Of a DNA stretch of 64,000 nucleotides, positions 1-13,700 are shown one piece after another. A model generated the notes under the pieces. It did no database searches, was not told where the DNA came from, and worked only from the letters and a program-made list of their open reading frames with translations. Source of the stretch: Siphonodentalium dalli (Eukaryota; Mollusca; Scaphopoda; Gadilida; Siphonodentaliidae); contig CP136066.1 in assembly GCA_032622095.1 (NCBI GenBank), forward strand, positions 57,504,609-57,568,608, read 5' to 3'. A program made the translations under genes and the position numbers. Positions within the stretch are counted from its first letter, which is position 1, and each line of letters opens with the position of its first letter.

Positions 1-1670
1 AGATTTGTCACAATGCACTATCTACAATGTTCTAATTTTCGTTATTAATAACTCTCAACTTAAACGATTTCGCTTCACAAAACCAATGTTATGCAAACAT
101 TACTGTTACAGTCAGAGTTGCATTGCTGACCAATGTCTAATTAGTCCAATAAGATAATAAAGTTTGTAAAAAATATCTTGATATTAAACATCGGAAAGTA
201 TTGAACAATATTCTAATAATATGTCGACTAAATATGTCATGATCGACAACGTTTGTTGATAAATTACTATATGAATGTAATAATCTGTCGACTAAACATT
301 CAAACTTATTTCATGATTAACAACGTTTGTTGACACATCACGGTAACAGTTCTGTTTACATAACCAGAGATGTTTTGTTATTGAAAAGCTTTCAGTAATT
401 AAATAGCGACACAGCTTATCTATTTGGAGGTATGCGTTTTTAACCCTTTCATGCCGGCAACTGCGCTGGTACATCCTCTGTTTCCTGTGCCAGTGCATTC
501 TCATATATATTCGAGTCTCCCATAGAGAGTCTCGCATATATAAGAGAATGCACTGGCTTAACATGTCAAGGTAACTATTGTTAGGCCAATGTATTATCTT
601 ATATATACGAGGCTCCCATAGGGTAACTCGCATATATAAGAGATTGCATTGCCAAAAGGTTTTCGCAAATTTCAGGAAGATCCAGTCATGAACCCATACC
701 TGTATACTGTTTAACTGAAGCGGGGGTATGGGTAGTAGTGACAACACTGCCCTCAACTGCATTTATGTGGTGACACATGTGATATTTGTTTTGTTTGTTT
801 CCAAATCAGATGACCCCACTCGTTCAGATCTCATATGAAGTTTTCTAGAGTTGTGGATTTGGATTGGTTCGTGGGCTGTGGTGTATATCACGTTAAAACA
901 CATACTGGGCTGTAGCGGCATGTGAACCCATCCCTTAAAATATGGTCATTTTGTCAACAGTTGGAAACAATTGGTCGAAATTGTTCTTGTTGACTAATTT
1001 TACAACCATTCATGCATGTGAAATTGTTTGTTTTAGTCAAGTCGATGCATATATTGCCACTTTTGGTCACTAATTTGTTTGAAATTGCCACCAGGTCCCC
1101 ATCCCCGGTATCCAGTCCAAATTCAAGTAAAACATTATATAATAACATGGTATGTGATGTACCATTTGGGAAATTCAAAGCCGATGGAGATGCAAATTGA
1201 ATTACGCGATATTGTGAGTCTGGCCTGGTTCAAGTGGTTGTTATTGGAAATCCCACATGACATCCTCCGCCCATGGAAACTCACTAGCCATGTCCCTAAA
1301 TACATATCCATATAATACATCAGGGATTATATCAACTCATATAGAATGGAATTATATCAACTCATATAGAATGGAATTACGAAGTCAGTTGTTGAAACAG
1401 ACGATAATGTTGATGGATTATAACCCGAGCGCAAGACCGAGACTATTAACATATACATCAGCGATTATTTAACGGATACCGATTACCACCGACCGAGGTG
1501 AACATATTGATAACATAGTGAACTGGTTATAGCATACCAGTATACTGCCTCCATCGGTCAGTTGCCTGTATTATCGATTTGTCAAATGGGTCACATGGGC
1601 CTGGCACTATCTTGCTCGTCACGTCAACATGTCAATTGCATTGCCTTTATATTGACATCTTTGGTTTCAG
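1..1670. other. Non-coding, upstream intron of the aGPCR gene
   Basis: I recognise no exon here. The stretch lies 5' of the first recognised GAIN exon, so it is probably intron; the receptor's N-terminal exons must be further left. It contains a pair of hairpin repeats (489-653), a direct repeat of the GTCGACTAAA...ACAACGTTTGTTGA type near 222-333, and a 25-bp tandem duplication near 1328-1378 (units contain ATATAGAATGGAATTA). The short open frames on both strands have no protein-like character. Confidence 0.5.
489..653. repeat. Two tandem related hairpins
   Basis: The first inverted repeat (489-557) has arms GCCAGTGCATTCT and AGAATGCACTGGC around a TATATA-rich core. A second, diverged copy of the same design lies at 585-653, with arms of the type GCCAATGTATTATCT and AGATTGCATTGCC. 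A single related arm appears again near 25535-25580. The arrangement looks like a duplicated small foldback repeat. Confidence 0.6.
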
Positions 1671-1742
1671 GCATTTTTACAAGCTGCTAGTAATACTATA
1701 GACAAAAAGAATAATGCCAACTGGGAGGTCATCAATAGAAAG
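1671..1742 (+). CDS. aGPCR exon 1 (in window): GAIN subdomain A helix
   Basis: The exon follows TTTGGTTTCAG and ends at a GTATTT donor; it is 72 bp and in phase 0 at both ends. It encodes a helix beginning AFLQAASNTIDKKN and ending NWEVINRK. This matches the family pattern, a D-rich segment followed by a conserved Trp-Glu, at the start of GAIN subdomain A. The upstream partner exon is not identified. Confidence 0.75.
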
Positions 1743-4700
1743 GTATTTCAATTGTCGTTAGTATAAGTTCTATCAGTGGCGGTATATTATAGATCACACA
1801 GGTGGTGTATATCACACAATACCAGCACGAAGTTGAAATGCATCCGACCTGGGAATGTAAAGACTTCCTTCGGTAACTGGTTAATAGCGCTACATTATTA
1901 ATAATATAATTATAGTAATAATAATATTAATAAAAATATATACCTTACCATCATTATTGGCGTTGACAAAGAAACGTATGTGTACCTGTTGAAGTTGGAG
2001 TGTCTAGCTTCACCTTCTCACATGCATGTGCGTCTAATATACCTTACCAATACTTAGTGAATTGACCAGTTCTGATTAAATTCATATTAAAGGTTACGCT
2101 CCACGTATACTGAGTCTGGCGAAATTTTGTAGGGAATCCATTACTACCAGCAGGAATTGCGTAATTGACAGCCAATCGCAATATCATCAGTAAAGCGATG
2201 TAACCAATCGGGCGATAGTCGCAAATAATTTTGAAGTCGGGATGTCGTAAATATATCTTATTTCCGGCATACAGTGTTAACTTCGAAGTGAAACAAAGAA
2301 AATATTGTTTTGTTTAGATTTTTAATCGCATTAAACGTGATTGATCGCAGTTAAAATTATGTAACAAGGCGCAGAAGATATTCTGACAGAATGTGTTGCA
2401 TCAATTCTGACAGGAAATAGCATAAAGAGAAATTCGTTGGCGGAAACGAAACCGAAATTACATTATGTCGATCAAAGCCATTTTAAAAGGAAAATGTGGG
2501 CATTGGCATCATACTGCAGGGTTACCTGTGGAAGTTATTTATATCGACAAATAGATGATTTCGTCAGACTCAGCACGTGGAGCGTAAACTTGAGTATGAT
2601 TTTAATCACAACTGTATATGTACTAGCTGAAGTATATACTCATTTATCACATGCGTGTGCGTCCAATGGCGAAGTGCGCGCAGAGCACAATTGAGTTAAT
2701 TAAAATCAGTCACATTCATCAATCACCGTTGGCAAAAAGAGCGAATCAAACCACAAGGACGTATCCGCGTATCCAAATCATTGGATGCCACTGTATTTAG
2801 CATGTTATCTTCTTTTTCCATGTATACACAGGACAAAAACGTTGCCTCTGTGATGAAATCTGTGGAGCGAATTGGAAGACTAGTTAGTAAGAGAAAAACT
2901 ACCGGGGATGCAGTCCAAACAATCATGACACCAAACATAGGTAAATACACTACACCCATGTAAAGAGTTTTATGTGATCGGCTATCATTTGAAAATGTGT
3001 AAATTAGATGGACATGGTAATTCGTTTGGCGCAATTGCCTTCGTGCTAAGTGTATATATACACATGCATCGTAAATCATATAAATCACATACACTAGTCT
3101 AGCCAGTCATAATAACCGAGATATAGCTACCTTTGAACAAGCCATCTTATAGCTTGGTATATATGCAAAACAACGCCGCATTTCACTAACTTCGTCACCA
3201 CAAAACATATATGAATTGTAAGCCTCGACAAAAGTACTGCTCATGGAGATCCCGAATATTAAATGTGGTAATTACACCCGTAAATGTTAGCAGATAGAAC
3301 AGTAATGTAATAAAGAACACGTGTAGGGTCAGTTTAAATGGAGGATACAACTCTGAACATGAACATGACGCAACAAAAACACTCAAACATGAACAGATGA
3401 CAATATTTTATATTTGTTCAAACTTAACCTGACCGCCACTGAATAAACCACAAACAAGCGCCAACTTGGTATAAGATTATGCATGAAATAGCAACAAAAC
3501 ATTTTACAATTCTAACAATTCTAACAATATTTCACGATGCAGTTCTCCAAGTAAAACGGACCAAGGCAGACACGATCCAGTTCCCTGAATCGCCACAGAA
3601 TGGATCTCTTCCAAAATGGACCGAAAATGAAGCCGGTTCACTTCGAATAGAGAAGTCATCTCTAGAGAAAATATATGGAAGTAAGTGCAAACATGTTCTA
3701 TTATCAGCAAAAACATGTTACCAACGCAATATGCATGGTGCAATACTGTGCAATACATAGAGGACACCTATGGTATTTGAGTGAATATCATAGTTAGTTC
3801 ATGAGTGACTGGCAGTGGAGATATCAATTTTCAACGAGCGACCACAGGTTCAACTCCTAGTCATGAATGAAACATGGATTCACTCAAAACACCATATGTG
3901 TTCTCTTTATTATATGCTTTACCCATGACGATAATTATTTTAAATGCTTACAGCTCTGCTAAATTATGCAGAATTTGCTGGAATTTGCACTTAAAATAGC
4001 ACAACACACTAAACAATACACGGAACCGATCAGCTGATAGGTAGCAAACCCCTTTCAAGTGATGACATCATGACGTTATTCGGTAAGCTACAGTTTTACC
4101 GGAAGTAAGCGACAGTGAAGATATCATTTTTGAATAAAGTTTTATCATTACTCTCGGTCTAGACACTAAATGTGACATTTACGTTGCTGCATTTAGTGCT
4201 ATATCTTATCGAATGTGGATTATTCTTGAAATTCAATAACGAATCGTTTTAATCTGAAATTCACTGAGCACGTACATGCATGCAGAGTGCGCAAAATACA
4301 TGTGGTTCGAACTGCAACCGTTATTGGGCATACTTCATTGTAGATACATAAACCATTGTTGTCAACTCCCAAATGGGAAGTGCAACTCGTTCATGGTTCA
4401 TGTATATTCGTTGTGGTCATTTTCGGTATTGGTAGTAGAAACCACAACCCGCTATTTCTGTTTAATGTACAATGTATTTCGAAATAATGAAGCTTATTTT
4501 TATACCCCCCGCAACGAAGTTAGTGGGGGTATACTGGAATCAGCTTGTCCGTCCGTCGTCCGTCCGTCGTCCGTCCGTGGACACAAATTTTTCCGGAGTT
4601 TTTCTCAGTCGTATTTTGATCAATTTCCGTGAAACTTGGCACAGACATCAACCACCATGGGAACCTGTGTACCTGCGATTATGACGTCTGTCGGACTTTT

Positions 4701-7700
4701 GTTGGTGGAGTTATCCCCCTTTTTCGACTCAGAAAATGTTCGCAACATGTATACTTTTGTCCGAGCTTTTATTCCTACATATTTAGGTCAATTTATTAAA
4801 AACGTGGCACAGATATTTAGTACCATGGGAACTTGTGCACTTGCGATTATGACGTCTGTCCGACATTTTTTGGTGCAGTTATCCCCCTTTTTCTACTTAG
4901 AATTTTTTTTGCAACATGCATAATTTTGTCCGAGCTTTTATTCCTACATTTTTCGGTCAATGTTTTTTAATCTTGGCACTGATATTTAGTACCATGGAAA
5001 TCTGTGCACCTGCGATTATGACGTCTGTACGACATTTTTTTTGTGGAGTTATTCCCCATTTTTTGGACTTAGAATTTTTTTCGCAACATGCATAATTTTG
5101 TCCAAGCTTTTTTTCCTACATTTTTCGGTCAATAGGTTTAATATTAGGGTTATGGTTGTACACCTGCAATGGGAACTGTTATTTTATTATTTTAACTTAA
5201 TGTTTACTGACATGTGAAACATCTTAGTATTTTAAAAACATGGGGGTATCCGTAGTCCCATTGGGACAGTCACACCTCTAGTTCATCATGGAATTGCGTC
5301 TCTATTCTGTTATCGTGTATATATCTGGAATAAAACATGTAGTTTCTTTACATCGGCGAGGCTAGCAACTATTTGCATAGGTGAGCTATTATGTAAATAA
5401 TAAGTTTTGAATATATTCTAGATGAAACAGATATGTTCTTCAGTGCAGTTTTCTATAGGAACTTGGAAATCATCATCCCAAAGTGAGTCGCTTATATTCG
5501 ACAGCATTAGACAAAATCATAACGCGAGTTGTATCCATCCGTCTTTCTTCGCTTTTCGCTTATCGTTGTCGTACGTTGCGTTTAAATGGATATACTAGTG
5601 CCATTGTATGTATATTATTCTATAACGAAACAGTCGATGTGATGTGTAGTATGTCATACACGCGAACACATTTGTCTAGCATTCACATGACGTGTCGTCA
5701 ATCTGATAACTGCACTTTGGGATAGCATCCTGCCTCCAACGATTAAATGTGTATGGAGATTCCGATAATTCGCTCTACATGTTGATTATATACTGGTTGT
5801 TGATTGTCTTGTGTCCGTGTGATAGTGAGTTATGTTTCATCTCAAATATTTGGAATACCTTCGCGGTGGGTATTGTTTTAAAAGTCACATCCGTTAAAAC
5901 CGCGGTAAACAGAAATAATATTAAAATATAGACCTACTTTGTTCTGGTACCAATCATAACTATCATGTTATTGTCAAAGTCATATGGCATAATATGACAC
6001 AGTCAGGGACGTGGCGATAGGGGTTTGGCTATGTCTAACCCCACCCCAACATTGGTCGAAGTGTTCAATAGTTGGAACTTTAATACCTGCCACAACGGTC
6101 GTTGGAACTTTCACACCAACAATAGGTTGAAAGTGTTCTCGTAATTTTATTTTCCAACGAATTAGTAGTGGGAAATTTGATTTATACCAACTGTGATATA
6201 TTTTCCTGTTTTTGTCAAAATCTTGGTATGAAATGACTATAAGTTCGAAATTGTCCAACCTTAGGGGTATGTCAGAGCGGAAATGTCCAACACCTGGAGA
6301 TCTGGTGCAAGTCTAGATGCTAGGATTTTGCAGTGTTCAGGATCAGAATTAAAAATATTCTCCCACTGGTTATGAGGGTTTCTGATCCCTCCTTGGTGCC
6401 AGTTAAAAACTGCTAATTAATTAAATAAAATCGAGGCCTGAATTTGCTTGGAGTTACATCTCTAGATGCTAGGATTTTGCAGTTTTCAGGTTCAGATTTC
6501 AATTTTCTCCAACTTGGCTGAGGGAGTCCTGGTTCCTCTCCGGTGACCAGTTAAAAACTAATAAACAATTAAATTTACCTGGGGTTATACTTCTAGACGC
6601 TACGGTTTTTGCAGTTTTCAGGTTCAGATTTCAAAATATTCTCCCACTGGGCCGATCCATTGTCGGCTCAGTGGGTCCTCTTCCCTTCTCGGTAGTCAGT
6701 CAAAGACTAATATTCATTAAAATAAACTAAATTTAAGGCTGTTTGATGCCAGTTCGGGAAATTTCAAGTCAAGGGGGTGCAGTTGTTTTACACGAACTTG
6801 GGAGTTTAGCCTGGTCCAAGGGGTGCAGTTTGAAATTTCAAAGCTAGACATACAACCAAGACACTCGCCACGTCCGTGGATACAGTACAGTGAATAAAGA
6901 GTGTGCGACACGCAAAACACTCTACATTGGGGAGACCCCACTAACTGTATTTTGGTTCAACTTAACACCATATCATTAACAACATACCGATACAGCGCTA
7001 GCTAATCCTCGCCACTCAAGATTTCGGTGTTTAATTGGTCCACGTGAATCACTTTCCCAAATAAATAACCACGGTGCTGAGTGTTTTGCTTATCACATAG
7101 TGTTTACACTCTTTACGTGCTGTATATGAACACATTCTCAGTTCACACAAAGTGTGGTTTGTGGGTAATATCGCATTCGTACAATCATTATGCATTACTA
7201 TTAGTATATTCTTCAGGAAATTCATAATTGTGTAACTTTTATTTCTAAAGTACATCCTACAACCAAGTCCACCCCTGCCTTTAAGTTGACATTAAAAAAA
7301 CACCAGGAATACATTTATTTCATAAACTGTTGAGCAGTGCATTTTGTAGAAAATGTTACATCGGAAGTCGGACTCGATCGAGAGGGAACCGATCGAGATA
7401 TCAAATTCGCGGTCTTCCTCTTTGCTATGACTCACACAATGGGATTTGCATTATTTCTACGTCATTTGGGACCATATATTGTGAGGGTAATGGAAAGAAC
7501 AATTAATTGAATAATGACCTAGAGGGCTAACAAATTGCATTATAACTATAACAAAAATCGCGAAAATGTATAATTTGGATCATAAGGAACCGTAACAAAT
7601 CAGCCAAGAACCATCACAAACCGGCGATAGAGAGACTTCCGATGTAACAGTTCCTACACAGTGGAGCAGTGACGCTCTTCAAATAACTTTTTTTTGTCAA

Positions 7701-10700
7701 TTCATAATGTACTGAAATTTTGAATTGAGCAATGATTTTGAAAATTTATCCGTGACTATAACACTATTCTTCATATTTACTCAATTGGAGACGAAATAAT
7801 TGTATGCTCTCGGATGTATTATAACGTATAAATGTGTACTGTAGACTATTTCTGAAGACGCCGCGTATAATAGCAACCGTAATATTCTCCCACAAATAGA
7901 GCTTTCCCAGGGGGATGTGCTTACGTTTGCTAGGAGACAAGGTACCTGCGTAAATAGTTTAATTGGTTTGTCAGTGCTTGCCCTTATGCTACATGTATAA
8001 CTAGCTGAAACAGTCTCCTTGGTGCGCATTGCTTAGATATTTACATTTTAAACATTTTGATTAAACAAATAAAAAACAGAAAGATTTAATTTAAAAAAAA
8101 ATTGTTTTTAGATTGAGCGCTTTGCTCAATTTAAAATTTAAACTTAACTTTAAAATGTTTAGTTAAACAAAATTTAAATTAAATTTGTTTATGCTTTTGG
8201 ATTGACTCCATTGCTCAATTTAACATTTGAAATTTAAATTTAAATGTACCTGCTCAGTCAGTGATTGGTCGAAAATGTCTGATAATGATTATTTGATTGA
8301 CAGCTGTGGAAAGGTCTATTAATATTTATGTGTGATTTGTAGTGTTAGTGTTCCCTCCAGCATGGATGACGATGTCAGTGTAAACTCTCAAGTATTGGCC
8401 GTTTCAGTGATACCAAATATTACGAGGAAACTTGATCCACCATTCTCCATTCGTTTTCCACATTTGCAGGTGAAGTATTTCAACATTGAATTATGTGTGA
8501 ACCCATATAAATTTCCAACCCGAAAGTGTTAAGGCCCAGACGCTCGTTTTGCCAAAATGTCCTGATATTTTCAGAATGGTTTTCTCAAAATCTGTCTGGT
8601 ATTTCTGTTTTTAAGTTGGTACAAGCGATTATATTGTGACACATTATTTAACAGCCATCGATCCGTTAGCAATTATAACCGCATTCACTGTACTTTGGCA
8701 AAAACTTCTGTAAAATATATCTTTTTAAAAAGTGCAGTATATGTATGTATTTTTCATACCTGAAGAACTTGAGAGGAAACTTAAAATTTCTTGATTCAAG
8801 CATTTTTATAATAATTGTGCACTTAGAAACAAGACATTCAGTCAAAACAATAGTAGTCTGTTTGAGAATGGGCATGCCATGTCTGTTGTTCAATAAAGAA
8901 TTGAGATGACATGAGTTCGAGGCCGTCGGTTCTTATGAATTTTATCCAAATACCAGTTGACCACTTTAGCTATATACCGTTGCCTATTTCAGTTGACTGA
9001 TTTCAGATATCATTCAACGTCTGTATTCATTGGGTGAACAATTTATGACTGCTAGATTTGTAATTGTAATATATGTTGGATGATGTCATGTAACGCAATT
9101 AAACATTTAACAAGATATTATGAAACAGATGATGCTTTGTCTCATTGAGCCAATACCAACGATATATCTGGTGATTCGTTTGATGAGTTTAATTATTAAT
9201 TATATAACTGTTTTTGGTATCACATGAACAAAAAGAAAATGATATGGTCAACCTATCAACTGTATTAATATCCATTGATTTGGTCTTCTCTTTATAACTG
9301 TTCATATTATATGTAGAATGAAGATTGACCCAGATAAATAATGATTTGGCCATGTATTGAGATTTTTCCTGGATTTATCCTAAACAATCACCTGGCATTT
9401 AAGGGGGGAGACGTACGTTTTGCATAAATCCAGCCAAAATTGGCAAGATATTTTCTACAACGAATGTCTCTGGATCTAAATGGCAAAACATCTTGAATTA
9501 CACATATCATCTTGTGTATAATCTGATGAGCTATTAAGAGACAACAAAACCAATGGATTTTAATACATTTGAGAGATTGAAAACGTTTTTTTATTTTTTG
9601 CCCATTTCGGTACCAATTCCTGCTAAAATAATTAATAACTTCACACAAAACTCCAATCACCAAATAGCTTATTGTCTTGGCTCTATGAAAGGAGGCTTCA
9701 TTTCTATCATCATGTTGAGTTATATTTTTAATTGCATAATATAGCAACAAACCCCATATAGTATACGAAGAATAAAGCAGTCAAAAATATTCCAGTCCAA
9801 TGCAAACAAATGTTGATAGGTAGTGTGGTCCAATCAACAGCAAATAGGCAACAGTGTTAAGAGATATGGTGGTCAGCTTTAACTTGGCTATGAACCCATG
9901 ACCCACAACTAATCTTAGCCCAATAATCAACAGACAAGGCATCATAATCCTCCAATACAGTAAAGAATAATTAAATCACATCTCATGATCTTGATATATG
10001 ATATAATGGATATATGAACAACACTTTTGAAGAAGAAAAAATAATTTACTGTAGTTCTTGGTACCTGCAAAACAGTGAAATTGTAAATATCTATCATGCC
10101 AGAATAGTCAAATAAATGAGATTATAATATCCAATTGGTCGATGGTTCTTACATATTGCGTCACAATAATCGCTTGAACCAAATTTCACAAAGAAATTCC
10201 TAATAGATTTTGAGAAAAATTAGTTTGGAATACCAGGAGATTTTGGCAAAACGTGTGTCTGACCCTTAACTTTGATAGGTGTCACCACATGCTGTTTTCG
10301 GTTTTCCCACCTGACCTGTTGGCACGGTTAACAGTTTTCTGATCATAGTTTTGCATCTAGTATTTTAACCAGACCTAGTATTTATTAAACTGTGGTGGAT
10401 AATACAGAATATCATCGGGATAAATTATTTCAGAAATAAGGGAAAACTGACAACTTTAATTCGTAGGCATTTAGGAGGTAATCCCACATTTAAATGTCAC
10501 ACCAAACTCCACGAAATTCCTATAAGATATATGGGTGAAATCAGTAGGGATAATAGTAGTATACGACGACGGTATAAGATATATGGGTGACATCAGTTGG
10601 GATAATAGTAGTATACGACGACGGTATAAGATATATGGGTGACATCAGTTGGGATAATAGTAGTATACGACGACGGTATAAGATATATGGGTGACATCAG

Positions 10701-13700
10701 TAGGGATAATAGTAGTATACGACGACGGTATAAGATATATGGGTGACATCAGTAGGGATAATAGTAGTATACGACGACGGTATAAGATATATGGGTGACA
10801 TCAGTTGGGATAATAGTAGTATACGACGACGGTTGCCTTACTATTCTATATCGGACGTTTAGCATAATAAATTTCCGCTCATTTAAAATCAACAATGACT
10901 GTAGTAAAATGTCGCGTGAAATTAACCCGGGTTATTACATACGAAACATAATCGTTTGTTCTGAACTCCACAAGAAAGTAGTAATTATGTTAGCACAAAG
11001 ATGTTAGATTTTAACACTAAGACTACATAATTTCAAAATAATTCGAATTCATATGACATCGCGACTTGTTAACCGTGTGTATTTTTGAACATACGCAAAC
11101 ACAGATATAACGTCAGTTGCTCCTAATTACACGGCATAATTGCTAGATTATAATACACCATTGTGCCTGTATGATACTACTCTTTCCAATAAAATATTAT
11201 TTTGTATTGTTTTGTATGGTAAAGTCGATTAAAATTACCGAATATTCGAATAGTCGTATTCACCAAAAACCACAGTGCACCATATCGTTCAAACTAGAAG
11301 TTACAAGTAACCACCTCAAAATAATAAGTTCCTTCCTGATATTTTCGAAGATGTGGTAGGGAGAATGCGATGATAATCTATCATATGTGACCAACACAAA
11401 TTACAACCAATGATTTGGTGAGTGACTATATGCTTGAATGAACATATGTAAACACCAATTGAATGGGAAGTCCAAAAATCACAAAATCATTGAGTTGAAT
11501 GAGAGGGAACATGTATGCTGGGCATGCGGATATGATCAAATGTCAGAATTCTTCGTTAAAAACAGGCGGACCTCTCCATTGTGACTTAGCACCTACTGCA
11601 ACAATGTGAGCGAACAGTCTACAACAAGTGGGTAATAACACAAAGCGATCGATATGATATTCATCATCTACGAACTGGATACCCATGTCAGTGTTTATTT
11701 CGGTGTCTACACATCACCTACTAGGAGGGCACGGCTCCTCGAAGTATTGTTGTGGCACGGGTTGTAGTGTCTGTTACACGTGGTTACAAGGGTAATTAAG
11801 CAGTATTTAAATGAAATGTTATACCCTCAACGGTTTTGTGACTTTTGAGTTCTACCTGCGCACACACGGTGGTCACTCAAGCAAGAAAGCACTCGGTGGT
11901 TCGACATGACTACATTATTCATGCCTAACATACTGGAGTTACACGTCAAATTTCCCGACCATCTTCTTTGGGATTCTGGAGGTACAATGTAATATATGAG
12001 GGAGGAAATTACTTATTTTGAGGCGTTTATATTGAAATCCACATTCATTAAATATTTAATATTTCAATTGGTAGATTCATTATTAGTGATGTTATTTGCG
12101 GTTTGTCCAACGGGATGATAATTATTATTCTACACCATGATTTGAAAACAAACTCTACTTTCACTAGAATATCGCCTTCCGAATTTCCGTTGATGACCTA
12201 TGACTATACGATATATAATTATTCAATCAATTCTAATTTCTCAGATATAATTTGTGTTATGCATATCTCTCGTAACTGTTTGACATTTCACATTGTGTTG
12301 TGCTTACAGAAAGACCACATTCATGCGACTTGTGTTTATTGGAAATTTGACAACAGGTGAATATTCGTCAACGAAACCGTATGTATATGTATATGAATCG
12401 TACGAACTACGGCTTTGAACTGGGATGCCCACTTCCAAAGTTTCAACTCCACTCGCCCCTGTACAGGCTGAATAACACAGTGTGCCATTGTATTTCCTTT
12501 CAGATATATTGGTATATATTTGTATTGTTCACTTGGATGAGCATTTTTGATAACCAGTGCGAAACATTCTAAATTAGTAATTTGGAGGAAATATTCAGAT
12601 AATACATTTGGTCATCATGTTTTCGATCTTATTATTTCAAAAGTATCCACGTTAACAACCCGCTATAAATATTTAGTCATTAAATGGTTAAATAATACCA
12701 TTTTATATCTACCTTGACTATGAACCTTGGCTCATCTCAATATTACCAAAAGTTCCGATCTACAGTAATATATTCAATTATGGTATATGTTCAAATTACC
12801 TCTCTGGTCTGCTCCCTGTTCTGGTATCATATTAGTACGTGTTACTATGTTCTATACACAGGAACCAGCTGGTTCCCATGTGTACCAAAACTTATTCTCA
12901 TGTATGTCCCAGCAGGGGAACCAAACATATATGTTTTGTTCTTCACGAAGAACCAGAATAAAGATCCAAATTAAGAACTAAACATGTGTTGGTTTTTTCG
13001 AAGAATCAAGTTAAAGAATCAAAAACGTACACAACAGACATTCTGTTTCCACATGGAACCAAATTTGTTTATAATCGTTGTGTTGATGGGAGAACAATGG
13101 TGACCTGCATTTGGACCACGGTTGCATTTTATGAACTATCTACTCTGGACATGTGGCTGAACTTGACTTGAAGGCTCAATAGCAAAGCCTGCAATATCAC
13201 TGCACCCTATGGCGTGTAGGGATGATGGCGTTCCAAGCCATGAAATTATATATATTTATTATTTTAGCAATGATTAATCCCAATTGTAAAAATTCAGGTT
13301 GAATATTTATGTTGAATCCGTTTGAACATGTCTATCTGCCAAATAGTATTATCGTACATATATTTTATTTGCCATTTGTTTATTCAAGATATATAATATT
13401 GCAAATACGAATTCAACAATGATAATATGGATATGGCAGTAAGTTTATGATTATTGTGGTCATATCGGATGCATGCATAATGATGAGTGTGACATGGAAA
13501 AAGTATTTATGGCAAATTGAGCAGAAAGCACAGTATAAATGAGAGACATTGGGTCGTATACATTAAAATTGAGATAAATGTGGCTCGTCTACGGTACAGT
13601 TTGACAGCACTTTTGAGTTTTCCTTTCTGTGAGGTCCCTTCATACCATTATATATCTTGTGAACTATTGGCATTTATTTGATCTCTCAATTCGTGTCATT

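Larger units (their letters stand above)
5483..8360 (+). other. Intron 4
   Basis: About 2.9 kb. It contains a degenerate tandem array (6290-6720), a small MITE (7363-7650) and an A/T-rich block at 8040-8245 where an AAATTTAAA-rich segment with the phrase TTGCTCAATTTAA occurs twice. No host exon is needed by the phase chain and none is seen. Confidence 0.55.
8470..12309 (+). other. Intron 5
   Basis: About 3.8 kb. Two TTAA-type MITEs lie head to head (8529-10265), then a 52-bp tandem array (10519-10830). From about 10831 to 12309 I see AT-rich sequence with no repeat or coding signal. Confidence 0.55.

Noticed and set aside
292-762. 156-residue antisense frame near the left edge
   Set aside because: It runs across the two hairpin repeats at 489-653 and its sequence mirrors their arms twice (LLYMR.(T/S)LWE.RIY), so it is repeat-derived.
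4276-4923. Plus-strand frames of 118, 70 and 95 residues
   Set aside because: They fall within the dispersed GGGGGTAT repeat and change frame between its tandem units.
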